From a virus, in the IMG/VR virus record IMGVR_UViG_3300038696_000312, positions 1-37,814 of that record: a DNA stretch of 37,814 nt; one strand, written 5' to 3'. The position numbers and the translations under genes are program-made. Shown here one piece after another: positions 7,825 through 16,419 of the stretch. Position 1 is the first letter of the stretch; every line of letters begins with the position of its first letter. A model generated the notes under the pieces. That model was not told the DNA's origin. It ran no database searches and saw nothing but the letters and a program-made list of their open reading frames with translations.

Positions 7825-9763
7825 TCTTCTTAACCTCGTCTAGTGCAAATTGAACCCGAGATCGGGCCGCTGCCATGTATTCGGGGGCGAGCGCCTCAAG
7901 TATGGGGAGCCATAAATCGCGGCGAGGGCTGGCATTCAAAGCGATGTATTGCGCGAACGCCTCCGCCATATGTCCCCGCGTGTAAGCGTTCCCGAGCTTA
8001 TTAAATCGGTTGTAATAGCTCTTGCCATGCCCGAACCCGTATTTCGTTTTAGAGATAGCCTCGAGGAAATCGGCAAGTTGTCCCCATTCGCCCGCCAATA
8101 GCTCGACCGCATCGCCAGAACCTCGACCGACGATTTGCCTATAAGCAAGGTTTGCCAATGTTTCGGCATCCCCTCGCTCGATAGCGATCGCAATGAGCCT
8201 TTGAGTTTCGGCGTGTCCATCGGTCGAGATTTGTTTCGCTATATGCGAGAACCGCGACGAGGGTTTCGCGCCTCCTAACCTCTTGTTCCCCTCAATTTCG
8301 CGCTCGATGAGTTCTTTCGAGAGATACCGCGTGTTGAATGCGCGGCCCTCTTTTGCAAGCGCCCGATTGATACGGTTGAGCGCGAGGAAATCCTTTTGAG
8401 AGGCGTCGATGAGCTCATCGGATATTTGTTGAGAGCGCCTCAAACCCAAAGCCTCGGCGAGGTTCGTGTCAATCGAATGCCCGTATTCATGCCGCATAGT
8501 AGGAACGACGGTTTTGTCGTTTCGGCCTCGATAAAACAAATTGAGGTTGTTTTGCAGCGGGCTATAGAAAGAGCCTTTCGCCGCCGATGTCATTCGCTGC
8601 GCTGGGTTTACAGACACGGCCTCTCTAATCCATTCGGGGGCCTCATCGAAAGCCTCATCGAATATCTTTGCATAATTGGCGGCGGTCGGTGTTCCGGGGC
8701 CGTTTGGCTTGCCCTGTTGCGCAACATCAACGCCTCGCGTGTACTTCGAGGGCGGCGGAGTGATTTTCGTTTTTGCGGCTTTAGGGGTCGCTTTCTTTCG
8801 TATAGCTGCGCTCGGCTTCGTTTTCCCTCCGAGCTGGGCGAGCGTGAGAACCTTCCCTTTGTCGTCAACGAAGTCTTTCACGCTTACGCCGCCGCTGCGA
8901 AAAAGCGAGGCGAGGTTCGGGCCGAGAATGTCGTTTTGAATGCTCTCGGGCTGGCGAGCGAGCCATTCTTGATAGGTTTCGCGTTCCGGCGGCGGGAAGT
9001 CTTTGAGAACGGGGCTTGTCGTCGAGCGACATCCGATATGCGCCGGCGGCATTGGCCCTTTTCCCACGATGTAAGTGTTCCCATCCCTGCCCATGCAAAC
9101 TCGAGTTGTTCGGCTGTCGAGGATTGAGCGCCATTCGTAACGCTCAACGATGTCGGCGTTTGCCTCATAGACGGAGGCCGAGGCTGCGCTCGCGACATGC
9201 GTGTTCGCCGTTCTGATTAGAGCCTCGAGGCCGCGTCCATTCTTTAGGGAGGCGTCTCTCATGCGTCCGATAGCTGTCGTTAAGCTCTCACCCTCGGCGA
9301 AACTAATCGCTAATTGCGCCGCGATGCGCTTTCTATGCGCCGGCTCTAAATCCTTTAACCAATCCTTGAGGAGCCGCCCTTGCATCGGTCGAGACTTCGC
9401 CGCGGCGACAACTTGAGCGCTACTCACGGCATTAAGACGCCCGACAACATCGACGCTCTTGAGGCTGTCGGCTTGCCAAATGCCTTGAGCCTTGGCGAGC
9501 TCCTCGAAACCCTCATCGAGGTCGCCCTTTAGGCGTGAATAAACCTCTCTGTGCATATCGTCGAAATTAGCGAGCAAGGCTTTCTGTCTCGCGACCGAGA
9601 ACTCTCGGTTCTCCGAGCGAGCGACCGCAAGTTTCGAGATGATGTCCTCGCGAACCTCTCGAATAAACCGCTCAACCTGCTTAAATCGAGCGCGTGAGTG
9701 ACGGTCGAGGAATATCCGCCGCCTCACTTGGTCGTCAAAGAGATCGCGGTTTGGGTTAGTCAT
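7808..9763 (-). CDS. MuF-like minor head protein fused to a zincin metallopeptidase-like domain
   Basis: 651 residues. The N-terminal part (about 1-265) is a Mu gpF-like head morphogenesis protein: helical, then RTANTHVASAASASVYEANA, WRSILDSRTTRVC and PPAHIGCRSTTSPV near residues 250-260. A Pro/Lys-rich linker (about 315-370) leads to a second domain with HEYGH at residues 425-429, the HExxH zinc motif, and a later MAEAFAQYIAL in which E601 is a candidate third ligand. MuF proteins enter the capsid with or near the portal, and MuF fusions to toxin or enzyme domains are known. Here the fused domain could be an injected effector or, since no prohead protease was found, a maturation protease. 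The 172-residue gap between HExxH and E601 is long, so the ligand is tentative. ATGA overlap with the gene upstream. Confidence 0.88.
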   Translation of the reverse strand: MTNPNRDLFDDQVRRRIFLDRHSRARFKQVERFIREVREDIISKLAVARSENREFSVARQKALLANFDDMHREVYSRLKGDLDEGFEELAKAQGIWQADSLKSVDVVGRLNAVSSAQVVAAAKSRPMQGRLLKDWLKDLEPAHRKRIAAQLAISFAEGESLTTAIGRMRDASLKNGRGLEALIRTANTHVASAASASVYEANADIVERYEWRSILDSRTTRVCMGRDGNTYIVGKGPMPPAHIGCRSTTSPVLKDFPPPERETYQEWLARQPESIQNDILGPNLASLFRSGGVSVKDFVDDKGKVLTLAQLGGKTKPSAAIRKKATPKAAKTKITPPPSKYTRGVDVAQQGKPNGPGTPTAANYAKIFDEAFDEAPEWIREAVSVNPAQRMTSAAKGSFYSPLQNNLNLFYRGRNDKTVVPTMRHEYGHSIDTNLAEALGLRRSQQISDELIDASQKDFLALNRINRALAKEGRAFNTRYLSKELIEREIEGNKRLGGAKPSSRFSHIAKQISTDGHAETQRLIAIAIERGDAETLANLAYRQIVGRGSGDAVELLAGEWGQLADFLEAISKTKYGFGHGKSYYNRFNKLGNAYTRGHMAEAFAQYIALNASPRRDLWLPILEALAPEYMAAARSRVQFALDEVKKNGRSK

Positions 9764-10014
9764 GTGAGACCTGTTTTTGTGATAGTTGCGCCGGCGTAAA
9801 CGACTGTCGTGTTCGGTTCTCGGGTTTCGTCAATATCCCAACCAACCGAGTCGACTAGTTCTCCGTTTCGCTGCCCAATTAAGCAAAAAACGGCACTATC
9901 AATCTCAACGCCTTGCTCGATGGCCTCATCTATGCGCCGCCTCATGTGTCGAAAGATTTCCTCTTTGCGGTCGATTGGAACATCATCCTCGGGCTTTACT
10001 ATCTTAATCGTCAC
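9760..10014 (-). CDS. Small protein between portal and MuF, unknown
   Basis: 84 residues from GTG 10014, chosen because GGAGG lies eight bases upstream and the overlap with the portal end is then 11 bases; an earlier GTG at 10053 would give 97 residues. Its stop overlaps the MuF start as ATGA. Acidic, with a helical REEIF-type centre and a beta-rich end (TTVVYAGATITKTGLT). No family recognised. Its position suggests a minor structural role. Confidence 0.72.
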   Translation of the reverse strand: MTIKIVKPEDDVPIDRKEEIFRHMRRRIDEAIEQGVEIDSAVFCLIGQRNGELVDSVGWDIDETREPNTTVVYAGATITKTGLT

Positions 10015-11542
10015 CGCCTTCGCCTCCGCCCTTTTCGTCGTCGAGCTCGTCACCGTTACCGAGGCTGAGGTCGTCGGCTTCCTCGTCGAGCTTTTTCGCC
10101 CATTCGGCTTCTGTCATAGAGCTGTCAACGGCTCCCTTTTCTTTCATGCGGGCAATGAACACCGAGCGAGGCATGTTCCCCGTCATAACCGCCTCAATCC
10201 ACTCTTTAAGTTCGCCAGGCTTTAGGCCTGCAGGAACAAAGCTCGTGTTGAGTTCGACCGCGATGTTCTCGGTTGGCACGTCTGCCCACTCAAAGAGATA
10301 TTTGAGTATTTTCCCCATTCCATCGGCGACCGTGTTCGCAATACCTGAGAGAACGGAGTGTTCACCTACACGCTCGAGGAGTGCGGTCTCTGTTGAGATG
10401 TTTGAGGAACCCGTGTCACTCAACACGCGAGCTCCGACCGCCGCCATGTCTCGGCGCTTATCGTCCATGCTTTCTTTGATGGCTCCGACGCTCTCGCCCT
10501 TCATTTCGAGGAGCTGCGCCGTTCCGCCCTCGCCGAGCTCAATCGCGACCGATGAGCCTATCTTAATAGGTTCGGGCTCTTTGTCCTTTCCGTCCTCGTC
10601 TTGCTCATCCTCGAGACCGCCGGCAATGACCAAAGTCGGCGCACCACACCACATTATCGCCCATTGTCTAAGCGCTGAATCGTTCAAATGGCTCTCGGCT
10701 ATCTCAACCATGTCGCACAAAGGCGGCTCATCGACGCGCGAGGGGTCGAGACTGGCAGGGCCGAACACGACAATCGGAATCTCCGTCATCGGCTTATTTT
10801 TGCGTTTCGGGAAATAGTCCTCGCCATATTGCAACCATTCCTCACTTTGAACCGTTCCGACCGCTCCTTTTTCGCCGATGGCCTTAGCCTGCTTTTGCGC
10901 TTGAGAGGTTTGAGCGTCCTTTTGCTCGGCGCTAACTTTGCGGAATATTCGAACACGATATTGACCTTCAATGAGATCAAGAACTCGGATTTGTTCTTCG
11001 GTCTCGCTGTCCCATTCGTCCTCTAAAACCTCATAGCTCTCAACAAGGCGAATCTGTGTAAGCATCTTGCGACCGCCGACATTGCCCGTTTTCCAATTTA
11101 TGATGTCCTCGAACTTATAGAACGCCGCATAAGGGCGGAGCCCCGCCGCTTGAGCCTCGGAGACCGTGAGGCCCTCGTCGGCCTGTGGATAATCGACGAG
11201 AACCGCCCCGCGACCGCTCTCAATGACTTCGCTGACAATCGTCTGACATACGCGAGAGAAAGGCTCTCCGTCGCTGGTTAAATCATCAAGGAAAGGCTTG
11301 TGAGCTTCGACCTGCCCTTTCACTTGAGGAAGCGGCTCCATTATCATCCCGACAAAGGCGTCTTGAGTTCGCCCGATGGCGGGGAGGTAATAAGCGCCTT
11401 CTTTATAAAGCAAATAGTCATCGTCTTTTTGTCCCGGCAATCGCCGAACGTAGCGCTTAACGGATTTTTGAATGAAGTCTCGGGCCTTTTGAACCGAAGG
11501 CAGCATTCTCTTATATCGAGGGTGTTGTGAGGTGACGCTCAT
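10004..11542 (-). CDS. Portal protein (DUF4055 family)
   Basis: 512 residues from ATG 11542, which has GAAAGG upstream and overlaps the terminase stop as ATGA; a longer frame to 11590 is unlikely. It begins MSVTSQHPRYKRMLPSVQKA and shows the DUF4055 layout: YLPAIGRTQDAFVGMI, ESGRGAVLVDYP, then PIVVFGP and a late ESSGSSNISTE-like region (DTGSSNISTETALLERV). The C-terminus is acidic. Portals form the dodecameric ring at one capsid vertex through which DNA is packed by the terminase. It lies between the large terminase and MuF, as expected. Confidence 0.9.
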   Translation of the reverse strand: MSVTSQHPRYKRMLPSVQKARDFIQKSVKRYVRRLPGQKDDDYLLYKEGAYYLPAIGRTQDAFVGMIMEPLPQVKGQVEAHKPFLDDLTSDGEPFSRVCQTIVSEVIESGRGAVLVDYPQADEGLTVSEAQAAGLRPYAAFYKFEDIINWKTGNVGGRKMLTQIRLVESYEVLEDEWDSETEEQIRVLDLIEGQYRVRIFRKVSAEQKDAQTSQAQKQAKAIGEKGAVGTVQSEEWLQYGEDYFPKRKNKPMTEIPIVVFGPASLDPSRVDEPPLCDMVEIAESHLNDSALRQWAIMWCGAPTLVIAGGLEDEQDEDGKDKEPEPIKIGSSVAIELGEGGTAQLLEMKGESVGAIKESMDDKRRDMAAVGARVLSDTGSSNISTETALLERVGEHSVLSGIANTVADGMGKILKYLFEWADVPTENIAVELNTSFVPAGLKPGELKEWIEAVMTGNMPRSVFIARMKEKGAVDSSMTEAEWAKKLDEEADDLSLGNGDELDDEKGGGEGGDD

Positions 11543-13281
11543 CGAGAAACCTTTCTTTTGCGTGTTTTCCGAGTTGGCGGGATTGGGCAATAATTCATCA
11601 TTATTGAATCCGCATTGTTAGGGGATGCCGACCCCTCGGGCTTTTTATCGACGATGAGTTTCATCGCTTGGTTAAGGCTCGCTGTTGGTTGCGAAAGTTC
11701 TTTCTCGATAGTTCGGATTTTCGGAATTGTCGATGAAAGCGAGATAAGCTCATCATTTGAACACATGAACGTCGGGTCATTGATGCGTCGCCATGTCTTA
11801 TAGAAACGCCGGCCGAGCTCCCACCATCCTTGAGCCTTTATGTTCGCGTAATAATCTTTGATGAGCGGCGATTCCTTGTCACCTTTGATGAGGTGTTCAT
11901 CTCCTCGGAGCGGCGAGAACGCGGCGTTCCAAGGGGAGAGGCGGAGGTTCGGCGGCATAATTCCCATGCCTTTGAGGCGGTTCGCCTCGGCTTTGACGCC
12001 TGCCCCTATCCCGATGCTATCATATTCGAGCGAGATGAGGCCACGCTTTCGCGCCTTGTCGATGGCCTTCCTCGATGTCTCGCCAATATCAACCGCCGAC
12101 CATTCCTCACATTCCTCGAGCAATATCCCTTTTCGGATTGAGAGCGCGTTCGTGTCGAGGCCCTCGTCTGCGACATCAAGCGCCCCGACGCGCTGGCCCG
12201 TGATTTCAATTTTGAGCGTAATGTGAGCATCAATCGCGGCTTTGATCCATTCGGGCTTGATGATGATGCCCTCGACGGAGGCGGCATAGTCGCGGTCAAC
12301 CTCTTGCGCGAATAGGTGCAACAGACCCTCGCCCTCGGCTTTCGCCTTTCTGTCGTCATACCATTGTTGGTCCTTTCCCGGATGGTCTCGCCAATCCATG
12401 ATGAAAACCGCCGCTTGGCGTCTGCTAACAGGCTCGCCGGGGAGCCATTCTTTCCCCGCTTGGCGCTTTCGATAGAATACATTGCCGACGCCATTGACCG
12501 AGGAGATGTCGACTTGAACATCGGTGTTATCGCCGAGCGCCGCCTCGATGAGCTCGGGCCGCTCATAGTGCGCGCTCTCATCTTTGAAATAGAGCGTCGT
12601 TCGACCGCCGCGCCCGATATTGTCACCCGCCTCGCCAGTGATAGACGCCCCGCCGAGACCGTTCGTCACCTTCATAAAGCTCATATGCCGCGCAACATTG
12701 AAGCCGGGCGGGTAAAAGTCCCGAGGAAGGCCTTTGATTGTCGTTCGGATTTTGTCGAAAATGCTTTTCGGGTCGCCAATGCGGTCAACAAGTTCCTCTT
12801 TTCGAGAGCCCCATCCTATCGCCGCCCCGTTGATGAAGCGCCATAACCACACCGAATAGGCAACCGCGACCCATGAGGCTCCCATATCTCGGCATTTTTC
12901 CACAAGCCCCGGTGCTCCGCCAAGCCTGCAGGCCTCGAGAAATTGGATAAACTCGCCTTGACGTTCAAACAAAACCAAGGGGATGCGAGAGGTCAGAAAC
13001 CCGCCCTCCTTTCGGGGGTCGGGCTTTGATACGTTTCGAGGGTCGTATGTGTCACACCAATGCAGAATGAAAGCCTCCGCATTGCCGCGATAATACTCGA
13101 GGACGCCCGCTCGAAAGCGAGCATCGCTCCGCATCCTCATAAGAGTGCGCTGTCGCCACACGTAAACGGGAACGGGGTCGGCTGGCCAACTCGTTTCCGT
13201 CACATAAAGCGGCGGCGGGGGAATGGATAAGGCCGATTTAGACACGATAGGCGGGTTTGCATCCCTCGGGGAGAAACTCAA
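11539..13281 (-). CDS. terL: Terminase large subunit
   Basis: Up to 580 residues. ATPase: KCRDMGASWVAVAYSVWLW is the variant Walker A of this terminase group (residues about 127-145) and TTLYFKDESAH (about 230) is Walker B. The nuclease half has GALDVADEG near residue 367 and EYDSIGIGAG near 425, likely metal-binding aspartates. It cuts concatemeric DNA and pumps it through the portal. The start is uncertain: TTG 13281 overlaps the preceding gene by 44 bases; GTG 13245 would give an 8-base overlap but a poorer ribosome site. Its TGA overlaps the portal ATG. Headful versus cos cutting cannot be judged. Confidence 0.92.
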   Translation of the reverse strand: MSFSPRDANPPIVSKSALSIPPPPLYVTETSWPADPVPVYVWRQRTLMRMRSDARFRAGVLEYYRGNAEAFILHWCDTYDPRNVSKPDPRKEGGFLTSRIPLVLFERQGEFIQFLEACRLGGAPGLVEKCRDMGASWVAVAYSVWLWRFINGAAIGWGSRKEELVDRIGDPKSIFDKIRTTIKGLPRDFYPPGFNVARHMSFMKVTNGLGGASITGEAGDNIGRGGRTTLYFKDESAHYERPELIEAALGDNTDVQVDISSVNGVGNVFYRKRQAGKEWLPGEPVSRRQAAVFIMDWRDHPGKDQQWYDDRKAKAEGEGLLHLFAQEVDRDYAASVEGIIIKPEWIKAAIDAHITLKIEITGQRVGALDVADEGLDTNALSIRKGILLEECEEWSAVDIGETSRKAIDKARKRGLISLEYDSIGIGAGVKAEANRLKGMGIMPPNLRLSPWNAAFSPLRGDEHLIKGDKESPLIKDYYANIKAQGWWELGRRFYKTWRRINDPTFMCSNDELISLSSTIPKIRTIEKELSQPTASLNQAMKLIVDKKPEGSASPNNADSIMMNYCPIPPTRKTRKRKVSR

Positions 13282-13501
13282 AGGGGCCTGGCAATGTTAT
13301 TCTCTTGTCATTGAGATACTCGGGGATATGCCGGTTCGTAATGCCCGAGATTGTTGCTTTGTTGTACTGGCGACCGTCACCGACGCCGCCTTTCGCGTTT
13401 AGTTCTGTTGCGATAGTCGAGGTTAAAGCCCCCTCATATCTCCGCTTTTTAACATACTCAATAACCGTTTGAGGATGCTCTCCGAGTGTTTCAACGCTCA
13501 T
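13238..13501 (-). CDS. Small HTH-like protein between terminase subunits, unknown
   Basis: 87 residues with CGGAGA upstream of the ATG and one base after the small terminase stop. The segment STIATELNAKGGVGDGRQYN followed by KATISGITNRH resembles the helix-turn-helix of the recombinase/resolvase type, where a conserved LN..G precedes the recognition helix. It may bind DNA during packaging or act as a regulator. No family recognised with certainty. It overlaps the terL start. Confidence 0.7.
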   Translation of the reverse strand: MSVETLGEHPQTVIEYVKKRRYEGALTSTIATELNAKGGVGDGRQYNKATISGITNRHIPEYLNDKRITLPGPFEFLPEGCKPAYRV

Positions 13502-13502
13502 G

Positions 13503-14213
13503 TTATTCTCCGTTTTCTAGGTATTTTGCGAACTCGTTCGCGGCTTCTTGTGCGCTCATATCTCCGCTGATAACGCGAACTGCTGACCCGTCCGCGCCCG
13601 TCAATGCGAGCTCACCTTTCGGGCCGTATTTTTTCGAGGACATTCGAGCAAGCGCCCAATGCCTCGCGTCTATTCTTAACTTGCTGCGCTGTACGGCCTC
13701 GCGATTGAAAGCAAAGCCGCCATCGCCATCGGGAACGAAATCATCGTCATCATCATCGGCAATCTCGATAGTTTCATCAAAAATGTCGGCGGCTCGAATC
13801 TCCATCGCGCGCGTGTATTGGTCCAGAAAACCACCCTCGACACCGTTCGCCGCGTCGTCACTAAGCCACTCATGGACAAGAGACCTACTCGGCATTTTCT
13901 CATCACTGCAGATTTTACGCACACTTTCGCCGCCCATCATTCGGGCAAGGATGGCCTTTTCGAGGAGGGCGGTTCGTTTAATAGGGCGCCCCGGCCCTTT
14001 GCGTTTGGGTTTCGGCTTCGTTTTCGCTTTTTCGCGTCGAGATTTTCGAGAAACGCGAGTCGCGACCGGCTTCGCCGATACGTCTAAGGAATCGGGTTCC
14101 GCGAAAACTTCGTCGAGGTCCGAAAAGTCTTTCTCAACGGGTTTACCCTCGGCGCGGTTAACGGCGTCTTTTATCGCTTTGCTAACGACGGGTTTTTTCG
14201 GAGGCTTCGACAT
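13503..14213 (-). CDS. terS: Terminase small subunit
   Basis: 236 residues from ATG 14213. A very basic N-terminus (SRKSRREKAKTKPKPKRKG) ends in an AT-hook-like PGRP. The HTH follows: ESVRKICSDEKMPSRSLVHEWL. The family signature of this small terminase group is clear: QYTRAMEIRAADIFDETIEIADD, then QRSKLRIDARHWALARMSSK with KKYG. It recognises the packaging site and loads the large subunit. A longer frame to 14381 reads through the inverted repeat upstream and is unlikely. An acidic D-run (residues about 156-161) splits the helical core. Confidence 0.9.
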   Translation of the reverse strand: MSKPPKKPVVSKAIKDAVNRAEGKPVEKDFSDLDEVFAEPDSLDVSAKPVATRVSRKSRREKAKTKPKPKRKGPGRPIKRTALLEKAILARMMGGESVRKICSDEKMPSRSLVHEWLSDDAANGVEGGFLDQYTRAMEIRAADIFDETIEIADDDDDDFVPDGDGGFAFNREAVQRSKLRIDARHWALARMSSKKYGPKGELALTGADGSAVRVISGDMSAQEAANEFAKYLENGE

Positions 14214-14253
14214 AATCGGTCCATAGTTATAATTTGAGTTATTTTTTTGTGAA

Positions 14254-14320
14254 TACGGGCGAGGGAGGCGGCAAAGGGGACATCGCTCCTCAAGGCTTGG
14301 GATTGAGGCCCTCGCCCGTA
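14254..14320. repeat. Perfect 12-bp inverted repeat with inner hairpin upstream of terS
   Basis: TACGGGCGAGGG (14254-14265) and CCCTCGCCCGTA (14309-14320) pair perfectly across 43 bases. Directly inside the right arm a second pair, CCTCAA (14288-14293) and TTGAGG (14303-14308), can form. There is no following T-run on either strand, so it is not a typical terminator. It fills the 112-base gap between an unknown gene and terS. Packaging sites commonly lie in or next to terS, so this is a candidate pac/cos-related or RNA-structural element. Confidence 0.75.
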
Positions 14321-14325
14321 ACTCG

Positions 14326-15318
14326 TTAGGCGGTTTCGGGCTTATGCCCGGATCCGAACTTGCGGTCGAGCTCATCGACAATCGGGGCCTTTTCGCCTGG
14401 GCTTATAAATTCGGAGCCTTTTTCTGCAAATGGCGCGAACCTACCTAACCCGCCGACCGAGCCGCCGCTCTTAAACTCAACACCGCCAACATTGCCGGCT
14501 GCTGCGAGTGTCTCGCCTACGTTCTCGACTTCCCCGATAAACGCATCAATAGCGACGCCCTCTTTTGTCGTAGTCAACTCAACTTCGCCAGTTTCAACGA
14601 CAACACCCGGCTTTCCCGCGTCCGCGAGTTCTTGGCTAACTGTCAAATCATTATTATCAAAAATGTCGCTGTCGTCCTCAAATATAGGGAGGTCACTAAG
14701 AGGAACGCCCGTTTGAGCCGCCGTTAATACAATATCGTCATCGGTTTCGAAAGTTGAGGTCTTCGCCAAATCATAACCTCGAATGGTCGCCTCCTCGATT
14801 GTGTCGGGCTCTATTTCCGCGCCAGCCGTTGAGAGAGCCGAAACGCCATCGGCTATGTCATCAAGTGATACGACCGCCGCCTCCGAAATTGCTTTTGCGT
14901 GGTCTGCAAAACCCGCAATGGTTCCGCCTGCCCCTGAAAAGTCTGTCGCGATTTGCTCATCATCGTCATCGGCGGCGGCATCGACCAACTCGTCAAGACT
15001 GGCGGTCATTTGAAGACTTTCGACCGGCCCGTCGAGTAGAACCGCGCCAAGTTCACCGACGGTTTGAGGAACCGGCGTCGCTTGATGCAGGGCGACCAAC
15101 TCATCGGGGTCGCATGCATTGGCAAGCGAAACGAGGTGTTCTTGAGCCCGTTCGAGGGCTTGCTCTGCCCGAGGTACTTCAAGGCGCAACTCGGCGAGGC
15201 GACCTTCGACCTTTGCGAGCTCGATATACGCATTCGCTTGAGTTTCGCGACAAGTGGCGACGACCACCGCCGATGCGAGAATAGGGTGAACCCCTGCTTT
15301 CTGTGATTCGTCTGTCAT
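14326..15318 (-). CDS. Acidic protein upstream of terminase, unknown
   Basis: 330 residues from ATG 15318, which overlaps the preceding stop as ATGA and has CGGAGAAA upstream; the longer frame to 15369 is not needed. Residues about 30-70 are a probable coiled coil (ELAKVEGRLAELRLEVPRAE). The rest is strongly acidic with many D/E runs and a Gly-rich stretch near residue 290 (GGSVGGLGRFAPF). No family recognised. Its place at the head of the virion operon suggests a packaging or head role, but this is inference only. Confidence 0.78.
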   Translation of the reverse strand: MTDESQKAGVHPILASAVVVATCRETQANAYIELAKVEGRLAELRLEVPRAEQALERAQEHLVSLANACDPDELVALHQATPVPQTVGELGAVLLDGPVESLQMTASLDELVDAAADDDDEQIATDFSGAGGTIAGFADHAKAISEAAVVSLDDIADGVSALSTAGAEIEPDTIEEATIRGYDLAKTSTFETDDDIVLTAAQTGVPLSDLPIFEDDSDIFDNNDLTVSQELADAGKPGVVVETGEVELTTTKEGVAIDAFIGEVENVGETLAAAGNVGGVEFKSGGSVGGLGRFAPFAEKGSEFISPGEKAPIVDELDRKFGSGHKPETA

Positions 15319-15773
15319 GGTTTTTTCTCCGTTTCGATTGTGAACCATTGTGTCACCTCCGCTTCCCATCGGGAAAAGAGGCCATGCCTGCCCTTGACTG
15401 TTGCCATGATAGCGATCGTTTCGGGATTGCCTTTTTTGACGCCAACTCTCACCGATGCGCTTGTCGATGGCATCGCCTCGCCAAGGCGGAGAGAATGAGC
15501 GTAATCCTGTATTCTGTGCGACGTATATCGTTCTAGGTCTCGCCGAGCGGCTTTTTGCGCGTCGTATGTTTCCGCATCGAGATAAGCGGAGGCGAGGTCG
15601 AACAAATGCGCGTCAATCGTGAGGGTCGGGATGCAGCGAGCGATCGCGGCGTCAAGTTTTGTCCGAATCCAATCGGGGTCCGGGCGCGTGTCGAGGGTCG
15701 GCGCGGCTTTAGGGCTGGCCTCGAGAACCTCGACGACCTCCGCCCGCGTAACCGTTTTTGATGTTCTCGCCAT
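15315..15773 (-). CDS. First gene of the virion operon, unknown
   Basis: 152 residues, helical in the middle (DAAIARCIPTLTIDAHLFDL, then YLDAETYDAQKAARRDLERY) with a beta-like end (RVGVKKGNPETIAIMATVKG). It is translationally coupled to the next gene by ATGA. It follows the 169-base control region that holds two inverted repeats and so is likely the first gene expressed from the late promoter. No domain recognised. Confidence 0.75.
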   Translation of the reverse strand: MARTSKTVTRAEVVEVLEASPKAAPTLDTRPDPDWIRTKLDAAIARCIPTLTIDAHLFDLASAYLDAETYDAQKAARRDLERYTSHRIQDYAHSLRLGEAMPSTSASVRVGVKKGNPETIAIMATVKGRHGLFSRWEAEVTQWFTIETEKKP

Positions 15774-15795
15774 TTGAAAACCTCTCTCGCTGCTT

Positions 15796-15816
15796 ATGTC
15801 CGTTTAAGACGGACAT
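15796..15816. promoter_or_regulatory. Operator-like palindrome before the virion operon
   Basis: A 21-bp imperfect palindrome with only the central bases unpaired. Its core TCCGTTTAAGACGGA (15799-15813) matches the site in the repressor/early region (18585-18599) at 13 of 15 positions, differing only by TT versus CC in the centre. This is what a shared repressor operator looks like. It sits 23 bases upstream of the first virion gene start (15773). Confidence 0.72.
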
Positions 15817-15841
15817 GTCACCCCTTTAAGGATAACACCGA

Positions 15842-15868
15842 CTTAACGTCTTAACGCCATGCGTTAAG
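15842..15868. promoter_or_regulatory. CTTAACG triplet with perfect inverted repeat
   Basis: CTTAACG occurs at 15842-15848 and 15850-15856, and the second copy pairs with GCGTTAAG (15861-15868) around a CAT loop, giving an 8+3+8 perfect inverted repeat. Clusters of CTTAAC also lie at 19117-19140. Candidate binding site of a phage or host regulator acting on the virion operon. Confidence 0.6.
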
Positions 15869-15942
15869 TTTGCTCTTTGTCTGCGCATAATTGACGACGC
15901 TTTTCGGCTGCGTCTGAAAAAAGAGCTTCCCCAATGTGCGAC

Positions 15943-16419
15943 TTACTCGAGTAATTTTTCCCACTCGGCGGGGTCGCTTTGTTCTTTGCTGCCTTTACGA
16001 AAAGCACAATTATTGCAAGGCTCGGCGAACGACATCAAATGTTCGTCACTCGGTACGCTTTCAGGGTCAAAACCTTCCCATAACGTTTGACATGCAGGAT
16101 TGAAGCACCGTGTTAAGCCGGGGCCATATCCGACGACTTTCTTCGCTTTTACGAGGAGAACCAGGGCCCGCCACAAGCTACGCTCTATTTGCTGCGCTTG
16201 GCGATCGTTTTTTTCTTTCGTATCGGGGCGAGGTTGCGTCAATTTGAACATCATCGAGGGGCGCTCGCCTTTCGGCGGAACTTCAAAAACGATATAGTTC
16301 TCCTCTCGGTCCTCATAGACTGCCAAGCGGTCGGCGCCGAGGGCTCTCAACATTTCTTTAATTTCGGCTTGAGACTGGCTAACGGGAACTTTCGTGGTTG
16401 ATGCGTAAGGTTTTGTCAT
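15943..16419 (-). CDS. Conserved phage protein with C-terminal zinc-ribbon-like extension, unknown
   Basis: 158 residues, CGGAGAAA upstream of the ATG. The start YASTTKVPVSQSQAEIKEML, then LGADRLAVYEDREENYIVFE and WRALVLLVKAK match a widespread short phage family of unknown function found near replication genes. Unusually, residues about 105-145 add CFNPAC and CNNC, a C-x4-C...C-x2-C arrangement that could bind zinc. Its start overlaps the DUF1376 stop by four bases (ATGA). The family's role is unknown. Confidence 0.8.
   Translation of the reverse strand: MTKPYASTTKVPVSQSQAEIKEMLRALGADRLAVYEDREENYIVFEVPPKGERPSMMFKLTQPRPDTKEKNDRQAQQIERSLWRALVLLVKAKKVVGYGPGLTRCFNPACQTLWEGFDPESVPSDEHLMSFAEPCNNCAFRKGSKEQSDPAEWEKLLE

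Noticed and set aside
8396-9127. Plus-strand frame of 243 codons opposite the MuF gene
   Set aside because: Antisense to the MuF-zincin gene, with no ribosome site or family signal.
13486-14226. Plus-strand frame of 246 codons opposite terS
   Set aside because: Antisense to a well recognised small terminase; Ser/Arg/Ala-rich translation with no domain.
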